38,991 nt of DNA from an uncultured Bacteroidales bacterium (GTDB lineage Bacteria > Bacteroidota > Bacteroidia > Bacteroidales > UBA932): positions 1 to 38,991 of the forward strand of contig CAMNAD010000001.1 in assembly GCA_946530505.1 (NCBI GenBank), read 5' to 3'. Below the pieces are notes generated by a model. That model did not search any database. It had not been told where the DNA came from and worked only from the letters and a program-made list of their open reading frames with translations. The position numbers were made by a program, and so were the translations under genes. Positions 15,531 to 23,967 of the stretch are shown piece by piece; the stretch's first letter is position 1; each line of letters starts with the position of its first letter.

Positions 15531-16702
15531 TCAACTGTTATGTTTTCCGCCATGACGTACATGTCAGGCAGGTCTTCGCAGAAAAAGGTGTCCGGACGGG
15601 AATACATTTCCCTGAAAGATCCCTCCGACGGATGCCCGGGGAATACCGAAAAGTAGTTCCTGTCCTGTCCCATCGGAGAGTATTCATTCGTCCATGTAAC
15701 CAGCATGCTCATCTTGCGGTTCGCCATGGGAGCCGCTATGTTCTTTATCCAGTAATCCTCTGCGGAAAAATGCTCTACGCCGATTTCTGTCACGCCGGCA
15801 GGCTTGAGCTTTTCTTCGGACACCTTCTTCAGGAGTTTGAGGTTGTTCAGGAATTTATTGTTGTTCAGTCCCACATAGCAATCCATTCCCATGAAATCGA
15901 CGTAATCGTCCCCGGGCCAACGGTAGGTAAAGTCCGATTCCGTCTGCTCGGAGTTCATGGCGGGAGAAGAGGCATAGATGAAATTATGCACTCCCCTGGC
16001 AATCATTCCGTCCACCAGATACCGCCATAAAGCCACGTATTCAGCAGCCGTCGTACAGGAACGTCCCCACCAGCTCCACTCATGGCCATGTTCGTGGAAA
16101 GGACGCAGGATTATGGGGATCTGCACCCCGTCGCCGCCTTTCAGGCTCCGCGAAAGCGCGGCCAGATTGTCCAGCCAGCTGTCGAACAGGATATTGGTTT
16201 CACTGCCCTTTTCGAGGATGGAAGCGGCCACCTTGTTGCTGGAGTTGTCCCAGGCATCGCCCCCGGTAAGAGGGTTGTTCAGATGAAGGCAGGCCATCAC
16301 CACCATTCCGCGGTCGTAGGCTTCCTTTATCGTACGGCGTTTCACCGGATTTTCCAGAGTATCCTGGAAAGCCGCCTTGCGCCCGTCCATGAACGAGGCT
16401 ACGTCAACGGCGAAAACCGCAGGATAATCCCCGCACACCGCCCTGGTGTCGGATCCGCCCTCCTCATATTCCCAGTTCCTGCCACAGACCAGGTCGCTCT
16501 GATGCCCGAACATCCACCCTTTCTCCCGGATGGCCCACAGGTTGGAATACAGGGCCTTGGTCTCAGGGGTCGCTTCGGGATCGACCAGCTTCAGGACTGT
16601 CGTTTCCACTTCGTTGTCATCCTTCTCCGCAGGCCCATCCCCCTTGCAGGAAAAGCAAAGAGGGATGGCTGCGAGAAGAATCGGTATCAGGTAACGCTTC
16701 AT
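15527..16702 (-). CDS. GH26 beta-mannanase lipoprotein, copy 2
   Basis: 391 residues. SPII signal with CFSC (Cys19) and an acidic stretch soon after (GDGPAEKDDNEVE), compatible with a lipoprotein export signal for surface exposure. Acid/base Glu204 lies in RPFHEHGHEWSWWG and nucleophile Glu306 in AGVTEIGVEHF. The barrel keeps KGWMFGHQSDL, HLNNPLTGGDAWDNSS and FMGMDCYVGLNNN. By eye well over half the residues match copy 1 without large gaps, so the pair arose by tandem duplication. Differences cluster in the loop after residue 105 (QDTLENPVKRR here) and around the HEH motif (GHEW versus TQEW), which may alter subsite preference. The start shares one base with the stop of the binding-protein gene (TGATG). 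Confidence 0.93.
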   Translation of the reverse strand: MKRYLIPILLAAIPLCFSCKGDGPAEKDDNEVETTVLKLVDPEATPETKALYSNLWAIREKGWMFGHQSDLVCGRNWEYEEGGSDTRAVCGDYPAVFAVDVASFMDGRKAAFQDTLENPVKRRTIKEAYDRGMVVMACLHLNNPLTGGDAWDNSSNKVAASILEKGSETNILFDSWLDNLAALSRSLKGGDGVQIPIILRPFHEHGHEWSWWGRSCTTAAEYVALWRYLVDGMIARGVHNFIYASSPAMNSEQTESDFTYRWPGDDYVDFMGMDCYVGLNNNKFLNNLKLLKKVSEEKLKPAGVTEIGVEHFSAEDYWIKNIAAPMANRKMSMLVTWTNEYSPMGQDRNYFSVFPGHPSEGSFREMYSRPDTFFCEDLPDMYVMAENITVE

Positions 16703-18342
16703 CAGTCGCCCGCCTCCAGTTTTTCGAACACCATCACATAGAGCAGCGGGCTGTGTACGAACCTGTCATAATCGGTCCACTGATAAGTAGTGTCCGGCGA
16801 AGCGCTTTCCGACAAAGGCAGGGCGAGGGCGATGCAATTGTCGCTTATCACAAGCTTGGATTTTCCGAGGAACACGTATTCGCCGGGAAGAAGCAGAGGC
16901 ACATTGTAGCTGAGCACGCCCTTCATCTTGACTGACAGCACTCCCCCGTCGGGATTGGATTCGTCCTTGGGATTGTAGGTGTAGGAGGTCTCTGCATGAG
17001 GCAGCCATCCGTACCACTCACTGCAATCTATGTTCTGGGGTACCCCGGCTTTATTTCCTACATACATGTAATCCCAGTACCTTCCGTCGGCGCCGGCAGT
17101 ATAGTTGAGTTTGCCGCTGAGGGAACCTTCGGCAGAAGGAGTAAAACTGAGGATGTTGTCCAGCTCGTTGTTGCAGTTGTTCCAGCACCAGCTCTTGCTT
17201 TCCGCCTTGTCCTTGGTCACGCATCCGCTGGCTCCGCCATATACCCAGAGTTCCTTGACCTCCCAGTCGCCCGCCAGGTCGAGGGCTTCCTCGGGAGTGT
17301 CATCGGGAGGGGTGACAGTGTTCTTGCCCTCGGTGCCCTCGGTCGCGGAAGCGGAAGGGATGCCGTCCACGGGCTCCACCATGACGAAATACGCACGCGG
17401 CCTTGCAACCAGCATGTCGTAATTGCTGTAGATGTTGGTCCAGTCGTCGGCGGCACCGTCTTCGAGGGTGATGGTGAACAGGAAGGCCTTCTTTTCGATG
17501 GTAATCTTCATGTCCCTGGTTTCGTCCTTGTAGACCTGATACTCGCCGGCTTCCACCATGACACCCTTGCTGACGGTCCCGTCGGCGGCAGTGAAGATGA
17601 TGTTGCCGCTGGCCACATCATGGGTCCAGGTGCTTTCGCCCACGGGAATCTTGCGATACCATTTGTGAACGTCGATATCCATGACCTCGAGAGGATTCTG
17701 ATCCGCCATGAACAGGCAGTTCCAGTGCTTACCGTCTACGCCGCCGTAGTGAATGCATTTGCCGGTGGGATTGCCGTCCGGAGTGAAATCCTCCAGGGTG
17801 AATTCCAGATAGTCGTCATACTCGGCGGCAGGGCCATAACCTTCGGAATTCCAGCAGGAGGCTTTCGCCACGGGATCGAAGAGTGCGGAGCCGCCGTACA
17901 TGGGGCCCGTGCCTCCCCAGATCTTGGAACCGGTTATGGCATACTTGCCGATGAGAGGTTCGGTAAACTCGGTCATGTCTATTGTATACACACGGGACTT
18001 CCCGGTGGCGGACGTCACCTTGATGGTGGGGGCGTCACCGCTGAAATCCATCGTCTGGCCACGCTCTACGTCGGCCTTGGATTTGTACGACAGGTCCAGG
18101 ACCTCGATGCCCACCTTGGACTTGTCGGCCACGAGGTTGGAGACAAGCTGGACGGTGATCGTTCCGGTAGTTTCATCGACCTCCTTGATGGCGGCCTTGC
18201 CGGCCTGTCCCGAGAACTTGATGTCGAGAATCTTATGGTCGTTGTTCCATTCTCCTTTCTCTACATCCGCCCAAGGATCCTTGGTGCATGCGCTCAGGAG
18301 GGTGAGAGCGCCCAATGCTATGAATAATAACTTGCTTTTCAT
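16702..18342 (-). CDS. SusE-position surface glycan-binding lipoprotein with duplicated domain
   Basis: 546 residues. Lipoprotein signal with LLSAC (Cys19). An N-terminal immunoglobulin-like/DUF5018-type domain (~30-125, with KILDIKFSGQ and TSATGKSRVYTIDMTEF) is followed by two similar domains of ~190 residues. Repeat A is ~130-325 (GKYAITGSKIWGGTG, CWN, YGGVDGKHWNCLFM, WYRKIP, GEYQVYKDE, YFVMVE). Repeat B is ~360-545 (GDWEVKELWVYGGAS, CWNNC, TAGADGRYWDYMYV, WYGWLP, GEYVFLGKS, YVMVFE). Paired tryptophans in each copy are likely sugar platforms. There is no catalytic signature. The position just after susD and the lipid anchor indicate a surface binding protein that holds mannan for the GH26 enzymes and SusCD. 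The protein family is otherwise unfamiliar to me. Confidence 0.85.
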   Translation of the reverse strand: MKSKLLFIALGALTLLSACTKDPWADVEKGEWNNDHKILDIKFSGQAGKAAIKEVDETTGTITVQLVSNLVADKSKVGIEVLDLSYKSKADVERGQTMDFSGDAPTIKVTSATGKSRVYTIDMTEFTEPLIGKYAITGSKIWGGTGPMYGGSALFDPVAKASCWNSEGYGPAAEYDDYLEFTLEDFTPDGNPTGKCIHYGGVDGKHWNCLFMADQNPLEVMDIDVHKWYRKIPVGESTWTHDVASGNIIFTAADGTVSKGVMVEAGEYQVYKDETRDMKITIEKKAFLFTITLEDGAADDWTNIYSNYDMLVARPRAYFVMVEPVDGIPSASATEGTEGKNTVTPPDDTPEEALDLAGDWEVKELWVYGGASGCVTKDKAESKSWCWNNCNNELDNILSFTPSAEGSLSGKLNYTAGADGRYWDYMYVGNKAGVPQNIDCSEWYGWLPHAETSYTYNPKDESNPDGGVLSVKMKGVLSYNVPLLLPGEYVFLGKSKLVISDNCIALALPLSESASPDTTYQWTDYDRFVHSPLLYVMVFEKLEAGD

Positions 18343-18344
18343 GA

Positions 18345-19871
18345 TTACTGGATGTTAGGATTGAGATCCGTCTCGATGGAAGGTATGGGATAGAAGAGAA
18401 CATCTTCTTCGTTGGTGATACCCTGCCCCTGTACGGCAGCTACGGTGTGCAGGCTGCATGTACGCCGGAGGTCGTAGGTTATGTTGCCCTCGAACGCGAG
18501 TTCATAGACGCGCTCCTTGATCACAGCCTTGCGGAAATCCGCGACGGAAAGGCCGGGAGCAAGGTCTCCAAGACCGGCCCTGTGACGTATGTAATTCACA
18601 AGTTCGTAAGACTTGGCGCCGGGGCCTGCGGCTTCGGCGTAAGTCAGGGCGATGTCCGAGAAACGGATCAGGAAAGGTTTCGTGGACGTCTTGTCGCCGT
18701 TGAATGCCGGATCGATGTACTTGCGGCAGAACGGATAGGTCAGGGCTCCGGGATAGGAAGCGGCCACGGCTCCGGTGGCATCGTATACTTCCCTGCAGAT
18801 GAGCCAGTCCTTGCGGAGATCGCCCGTCTCGTATGAATTGTAGAAATCGATGTTGGTCTTGTACTCCGACCATCCGTCGTGGGTAGGGACCAGATTCTCG
18901 GTATCTCCCTGCTTCAGGTAGACGGTACTTCCGGAAATGTACGGAATGTACATCTTGGAAATCTTCGAGTACTGTCCTTCCGTCTCTCCGGTACGGTCCA
19001 TGCTCATTATAAAGATGTGCTCCGGCCCGTCAGGGTAGTTCACATCGTAGATATGCATGAGGTCGTCGTCGAAGTGATAGGTCGTCTGTTCCGCATTGTC
19101 CACCACGTATCCTGCATACTCGGCCGCCTTGGCGTAATACTGGTCCACATCAAAGGACATGGAGGAATACTGGGGCGTATCGTAATCCTTGGCCGAGGCG
19201 AGATACAGGTAGGTCTTGGCAAGCAGGGACTGCGCTGCGGCCTTGTCCGCACGCCCGGGTTCCGGCTTGGCATAATAGGGCAGGAGCCTGATGGCTTCTT
19301 CGAGATCGGAGATCACGTAGTTCCACATGGCGTCCAGGCTTTCGGGGAGTCCGGCCTGGGTGTCTTCAAGCTTGGCGACCACATCCATGTGCACGGGAAC
19401 ACGTCCGAAATTGCGGGCGAGATTGAAATACGAGTATGCGCGCATGAAGTAGGCTTCGCCCACATAACGGTTGCGCAGATTCTCGTCGAGATCCATGCCG
19501 GAAACGTTCTTGATTACGGCGTTCGCCCTGTTTATGGTGATGTATGAATACTTGAAGAAGTTGCCCAGCGTGGTATTCGTCTTGAAGTTGTTCTGGCTCC
19601 AGGCGTCCAGGTCCCGGACCGAGGGCGTGGCGTCACCTTTCGGATCGAGTTCATCGGAGTTCATGCCTCCGAGGAATACGATGGCGCGGGAATACTCGAT
19701 ATAGGTGATGGCATCGTAGATATACATGGTGGCAGACTCCGCATCCGCAGGGGTCTTGTAGAAATTGCCCTCCGAATAGAAGCCGTAAGGATATTCATTC
19801 AAAGAACAGCCCGCAAAGAGTAAAGCTGCAATCAACAAAGCTGAAATCTTGTTATTCATGGCTGTATTCAT
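18345..19871 (-). CDS. SusD/RagB-family glycan-capture lipoprotein
   Basis: 508 residues. The lipoprotein signal ends LLFAGC (Cys22 from Met1, Cys18 if the Met5 start is used). Met1 is preferred because its ATG shares a base with the SusC stop (TAATG, 19869-19873), giving direct coupling. The fold shows the SusD pattern of paired TPR-like helices: FYKTPADAESATMYIYDAI, YITINRANAVIKNVSGMD, GEAYFMRAYSYFNLARNFGRVPV, ALTYAEAAGP, and the C-terminal VIKERVYELAFEGNITYDLRRTC with a hydrophobic end at NPNIQ. It forms the lid of the SusC transporter and binds oligosaccharide at the cell surface. Residue-level specificity cannot be read from sequence. Confidence 0.96.
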   Translation of the reverse strand: MNTAMNNKISALLIAALLFAGCSLNEYPYGFYSEGNFYKTPADAESATMYIYDAITYIEYSRAIVFLGGMNSDELDPKGDATPSVRDLDAWSQNNFKTNTTLGNFFKYSYITINRANAVIKNVSGMDLDENLRNRYVGEAYFMRAYSYFNLARNFGRVPVHMDVVAKLEDTQAGLPESLDAMWNYVISDLEEAIRLLPYYAKPEPGRADKAAAQSLLAKTYLYLASAKDYDTPQYSSMSFDVDQYYAKAAEYAGYVVDNAEQTTYHFDDDLMHIYDVNYPDGPEHIFIMSMDRTGETEGQYSKISKMYIPYISGSTVYLKQGDTENLVPTHDGWSEYKTNIDFYNSYETGDLRKDWLICREVYDATGAVAASYPGALTYPFCRKYIDPAFNGDKTSTKPFLIRFSDIALTYAEAAGPGAKSYELVNYIRHRAGLGDLAPGLSVADFRKAVIKERVYELAFEGNITYDLRRTCSLHTVAAVQGQGITNEEDVLFYPIPSIETDLNPNIQ

Positions 19872-22800
19872 TAAAAGTTAAAGTCGATTCCGAAAGTCCA
19901 CTTTCTCAGACGGGGATATCCCCCGCTGTAAATCCCGTTTGCGCCGACCTCGGGGTCGTAGCCTGTAAATTTAGTGAAAGTGTAGAGATTGTCAATATTC
20001 ACGTAGAAACGGAGGCTGTCCATGAAGGACAGTTTTCCCCGCAGCGGAAGCGTGTATCCGAAGGAGACTGTCTGAATGCGGACGAAGGAACCGTCTTCCA
20101 CCCACCATTCGGAAAACTTGGTGGAGCGGTCGTCACGCAGGCTGGGATAATCGTTGTTCGGATTGTCGGAAGTCCAGCGGAGAGGGTTGTTGGAAGGCAG
20201 ACCGAAACGCTGGGTGTTGATCACGTCGTTTCCGAACACGCCGTTGAAGAAGATGCTGGCGTCGAAATTCTTCCAGCTTACGTCGAGACTCAGGGAAGCG
20301 AGAAAATCCGGATTCGGATCGCCTATGATGGTACGGTCGCTTTCATCCACGGTGCCGCTGCCGTCGAAGTCGACATATTTGAACTCGCCCGCTTCGGCAT
20401 CGTTGCCGGTAAGTCCGGCGGTAAGGCCCTCTTCCAGGCTCTGCACTATACCGTCGACCTTGTATCCGTAAAATACGAACATGGGCTGGTCGATGGCAAG
20501 GATATTGGTATATCCGCGGAACTGCCCGAGGCTGTTTCCGGAATACTCATACTGCATTCCGGTATTGGGATCGGTCATGAGGCCGGCCTCGATGGCGTTG
20601 CCAAGGCTTACGACCCTGTTGCGGTTGTGCGAGAACACCGCGGTGGCTCCGATTTTCCAATCCCTGTCAGAGTAGATGATACCGTCCAGGGTGGCCTCCA
20701 CGCCGCGGTTGCGTATCTTTCCGTCGTTCACCCACATACGGTCGAAACCGGAGGAAGGGGCGATGTTACGCTCGCGGAGCAGGCCGTCGGTAATCTTGTC
20801 GTAGACATCTACGGTGAGATTGAGCCTGTTGCCGAAAAGGCTGACGTCCATGCCAAGGTCGAGCTGGGAAGTCGTCTCCCATTTGAGATTCTCGTTGGCG
20901 ATACCGCTCCAGACTGCATAGATGCCGCTCTCACCCGTCGTGCCGGATTTGTAACCGGGGCCGATGGCGGTCATCCACGAGCCATTGTAGTAGTATTTGT
21001 GCTGACCGAAACGGCTGAGCGTCTGGTAGGGCGAAATGCCCTGGTTGCCGGAGATACCGTAGGAAGCACGGAACTTGAGCGCGTCGATCTGCTTCACGTC
21101 CTTGAGGAAGCTCTCGTTATGTGCGTTCCAGCTGAAGGCCCCGGAGGGGAAGAACGCCCACTTGTTGCCCGCACCGAATTTTGACGAGCCGTCCGCACGG
21201 GCGGTGAAAGTCACGAGATAACGGTTGTCGTATCCGTAGTTGAAACGTGTGAGTCCGGAAACCAGTTCACTCTCGGAGAGCCCGTTGGTAATCCTGTAGA
21301 GTTCGGGATTTCCGGCCTGCAGGTTTTCGTTGCCGAGGGTTTCATTGACGAATTCCACGCCCGTAAGGCTCGACGAACGGGACTTGTAGTGCTCGTAGGA
21401 ATAGCCGAGCATCGCGGTCAGGTGATGTTTCTCCGCGAACACTTTGTCGTAGGTGCCGTAGACGTCGACCACCAGATTGTCGTCCTTCCAGTTGCTTATC
21501 TGGCCGTAACCGTTGTTGAAGTTTCCAGTTTCGGAATACACGTTGGGGTTGTAGACGTCCTGCACAGTCTCGCCGTGCTTGTAGTTGAGCTGGCTGGTGA
21601 GAGTGAAGCCTTCGAACATCTTCCACTCTAAACCTGCATTCGCAATGACGTCGGTGCCTTCCTTCGTGTTTTTGGAAAGCTCCTTCAGAGCTATCGGATG
21701 ATAGTAATCGCTGGCGCTGTACAGCCAGTAGTTACCTTCGTCGTCGTAGACCGGGAAGATGGGGTTGCGGTTGAAGGAACGGCCGGGATTGTAGTTGCGG
21801 TTGCCGTGGACCACGTTGGCGCCCAGTTTGAGCGTAAGGTTGTCGAACACCTTGTGGTCTACGGAGAACTTTCCGCCGTACTTCTGGTAGTAGTCGTCCA
21901 CGAAGACGCCGTTGTCGCGGAAGTAGTTGGCGCTTGCCACGAAGTTGGTCCTGTCGTTGGAACTGCGCACCTGCACCGTGGTGTTGTCGGACACGGGAAC
22001 GTCCCTGAGAACGAGGTCAGCCCAGTCGGTATTGGTGGTCCAGGTAGTCTGCAACTCCTCTATGGAAGGATAGTAAATGCCCGCAGAGTTCACTGCACCG
22101 ACATACAGAGGGGTGAGCCCCGCGTTGGTCTTGGCTTCGTTCTGGGTAATGGCCATCAGCACCGGGTCCCGCCAGATATTGAGTTCCGAAGTCATCTGCG
22201 AGAGGGTGGTCTGCTGGCGCACGCTGATGCTGGTACGGTTGGCGGAAGCCTTGGTGGTCGTGATGAGGATTACGCCGTTGGCGCCTCGGGAACCATAGAT
22301 GGCGGATGCGCTCGCATCCTTCAGGACCTCCATAGAAACGATGTCCTGAGGGTTGATCTGCGCCAGGTTGCCTGCATCCCCGAAAGGGAATCCGTCCACG
22401 ACGAGCAGCGGAGCGTTCGAGCCCCTTACCGACGAGTTGCCGCGGATGCGCACCACGGAAGCAGCACCGGGTTCCTGTGAGTTGTTGGTAACCTGCACGC
22501 CTGCCACACGTCCCTGCATCAGGCTTTCAATGGAATTGGAGGGTTTGGAAACGAGGTTTTCCGGATCAAGCGATGCCACCGAACCAGTGAGGTCGCTTTT
22601 TTTCATGCGTCCGTAACCGATAGCGACTGTCTCTTCGAGCATGAAGGAGGATTCGTCGAGAACGATGTCGATGACAGCCCTGCCGTTGACTGCAACGCTG
22701 GCATCTTCATAGCCCAGGCAGCTGACGGTGATCACGGCGTCGGAAGCCACTCCGTCGATAGCCCAGGATCCGTTTGCCGAGGTGACCGAGTACTTGTTCG

Positions 22801-22951
22801 TGCCACCTACGAGCACGGCAGCTCCGACGACGGGGTTGCCGTACTGGTCATTCACCTTTCCGGACACACGGCCCGTGGTCTGGGCAAGGGCCGCGCTCGG
22901 AGCCAAAAGGCAAAGGACCGCAAAGAAAAAGCATAAAAGACTCTTTTTCAT
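19871..22951 (-). CDS. SusC/RagA-family TonB-dependent glycan transporter
   Basis: 1026 residues. Signal peptide ending ALAQ, then a carboxypeptidase-D regulatory-like beta-sandwich (~25-110, GRVSGKVNDQYGNPVVGAAVLV). The TonB box region and plug domain follow (MKKSDLTGSVASLDPENL, then ESLMQGRVAGVQVTNNSQEPGAASVVRIRGNSS and APLLVVDGFPFGD, and EVLKDASASAIYGSRGANGVILITT). The 22-strand barrel ends RLRKWTFGIDFNF with terminal Phe. There is no N-terminal STN secretin-like domain, so it probably does not signal to an anti-sigma factor, which fits control by the AraC-type protein next door. It imports oligosaccharides with TonB-ExbBD energy. Eleven bases separate it from the GH130 gene and one base is shared with the susD start. 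Confidence 0.97.
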   Translation of the reverse strand: MKKSLLCFFFAVLCLLAPSAALAQTTGRVSGKVNDQYGNPVVGAAVLVGGTNKYSVTSANGSWAIDGVASDAVITVSCLGYEDASVAVNGRAVIDIVLDESSFMLEETVAIGYGRMKKSDLTGSVASLDPENLVSKPSNSIESLMQGRVAGVQVTNNSQEPGAASVVRIRGNSSVRGSNAPLLVVDGFPFGDAGNLAQINPQDIVSMEVLKDASASAIYGSRGANGVILITTTKASANRTSISVRQQTTLSQMTSELNIWRDPVLMAITQNEAKTNAGLTPLYVGAVNSAGIYYPSIEELQTTWTTNTDWADLVLRDVPVSDNTTVQVRSSNDRTNFVASANYFRDNGVFVDDYYQKYGGKFSVDHKVFDNLTLKLGANVVHGNRNYNPGRSFNRNPIFPVYDDEGNYWLYSASDYYHPIALKELSKNTKEGTDVIANAGLEWKMFEGFTLTSQLNYKHGETVQDVYNPNVYSETGNFNNGYGQISNWKDDNLVVDVYGTYDKVFAEKHHLTAMLGYSYEHYKSRSSSLTGVEFVNETLGNENLQAGNPELYRITNGLSESELVSGLTRFNYGYDNRYLVTFTARADGSSKFGAGNKWAFFPSGAFSWNAHNESFLKDVKQIDALKFRASYGISGNQGISPYQTLSRFGQHKYYYNGSWMTAIGPGYKSGTTGESGIYAVWSGIANENLKWETTSQLDLGMDVSLFGNRLNLTVDVYDKITDGLLRERNIAPSSGFDRMWVNDGKIRNRGVEATLDGIIYSDRDWKIGATAVFSHNRNRVVSLGNAIEAGLMTDPNTGMQYEYSGNSLGQFRGYTNILAIDQPMFVFYGYKVDGIVQSLEEGLTAGLTGNDAEAGEFKYVDFDGSGTVDESDRTIIGDPNPDFLASLSLDVSWKNFDASIFFNGVFGNDVINTQRFGLPSNNPLRWTSDNPNNDYPSLRDDRSTKFSEWWVEDGSFVRIQTVSFGYTLPLRGKLSFMDSLRFYVNIDNLYTFTKFTGYDPEVGANGIYSGGYPRLRKWTFGIDFNF

Positions 22952-22962
22952 TGTTGTTCTGA

Positions 22963-23967
22963 TTATTGATTATCCATAAAATCAAGTAGTTCGCTTACCG
23001 GACATGTGGCCACTCCCACATATCTGTCGGCACCGCCGTAGTAGACGTAGAGAATACCGTCCTTCACGACATTCCCCGTCGGAAAGACGCATCCCGGGTA
23101 GAAGCCTTCCCTTTCGAAAGGAAGCTCCGGCTCGAGTATCGGTTCCCTGGTACGGGCCAGCACCTTGAGCGGATTGTCGCGGTCCAGCAGCATGGCCCAT
23201 ACGGTATAGTCGGCAAGTCCTCCGTCCGCAACTCCGTGATAGAGCACCAGCCAACCGCGGTCGGTGAGAATGGGAGGCGTGCTTCCCCCTATCTTCTCTT
23301 CCTTCGTGCCCGGACGGCCTTCGATGAGAAGATGATCTTCGGCACTTTCCCAGTTCAGCAGATCGTCCGAGAATTTCAGCCAGATCGAAGGGAACCTGGT
23401 GGCGGAAGTCTGTTTCGGCCTGTGGAGCATCGCGAATCTGCCGCCTATCTTCTGGGGGAACAGGATCACGTCCCTGTCGTCCTGGACGGCGGAAGTGATG
23501 CGTCCAAGCCGCCTGAAATTGCGGAAATCGCGAGTACATGCCAGGCCTGTGTTCCCGAGGTTCTCCCTCAGAGCCATGGGGGCGAACTCGTCCACGTCCG
23601 GTTTCAGCACCATATCGTGAGGGAAAGTCCAGTAGCGGCCGGGAGCCATGGGCCTGTATGCATATGTGACATAAAAAGTATCACCGAACTTGACGATCCT
23701 GGCATCTTCCACGCAGCCGCTGTCCGGGCCGTCGGCGCTGGGGCCGAACACGGGCCGGTCGCTGACACGCTGAAAATGGAATCCGTCGGTGCTGGTGGCC
23801 AGTCCGAAGCGTATCACGTGTTTCTCATCGTCCCCTGCGGCACGGTAGAGCATGTAGAAAACGCCGTCATCCAGAATGACTCCCGGATTGCAGACCACCA
23901 GATTCTCCCACTCGTTCGCGGGATTCGGAGAGAGGATGGGGTTTCCCCCGTATCTTAGCAGTTTCAT
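22963..23967 (-). CDS. GH130 beta-mannoside phosphorylase (or hydrolase)
   Basis: 334 residues from ATG at 23967. The frame is open to 24042, but MKLLRYGGNPILSPNP is the family's typical beginning and the ATG overlaps the symporter stop (TAATG). The five-bladed propeller shows NPGVILDDGVFYMLYRAAGDDEKH and FGLATSTDGFHF. The catalytic acid Asp88 is in GCVEDARIVKFGD, where most members have EDPR and here Ala replaces Pro. TYAYRPMAPGRYW, GGSTPPILTDRGWLVLYHG and FPTGNVVKDGILYVYYGGADRYVGVA follow. GH130 enzymes mostly phosphorolyse beta-1,4-mannosyl bonds, giving mannose 1-phosphate; some members hydrolyse beta-1,2-mannosides. There is no signal peptide, so it acts in the cytosol on what the symporter brings in. 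Subfamily is not assignable by eye. Confidence 0.9.
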   Translation of the reverse strand: MKLLRYGGNPILSPNPANEWENLVVCNPGVILDDGVFYMLYRAAGDDEKHVIRFGLATSTDGFHFQRVSDRPVFGPSADGPDSGCVEDARIVKFGDTFYVTYAYRPMAPGRYWTFPHDMVLKPDVDEFAPMALRENLGNTGLACTRDFRNFRRLGRITSAVQDDRDVILFPQKIGGRFAMLHRPKQTSATRFPSIWLKFSDDLLNWESAEDHLLIEGRPGTKEEKIGGSTPPILTDRGWLVLYHGVADGGLADYTVWAMLLDRDNPLKVLARTREPILEPELPFEREGFYPGCVFPTGNVVKDGILYVYYGGADRYVGVATCPVSELLDFMDNQ

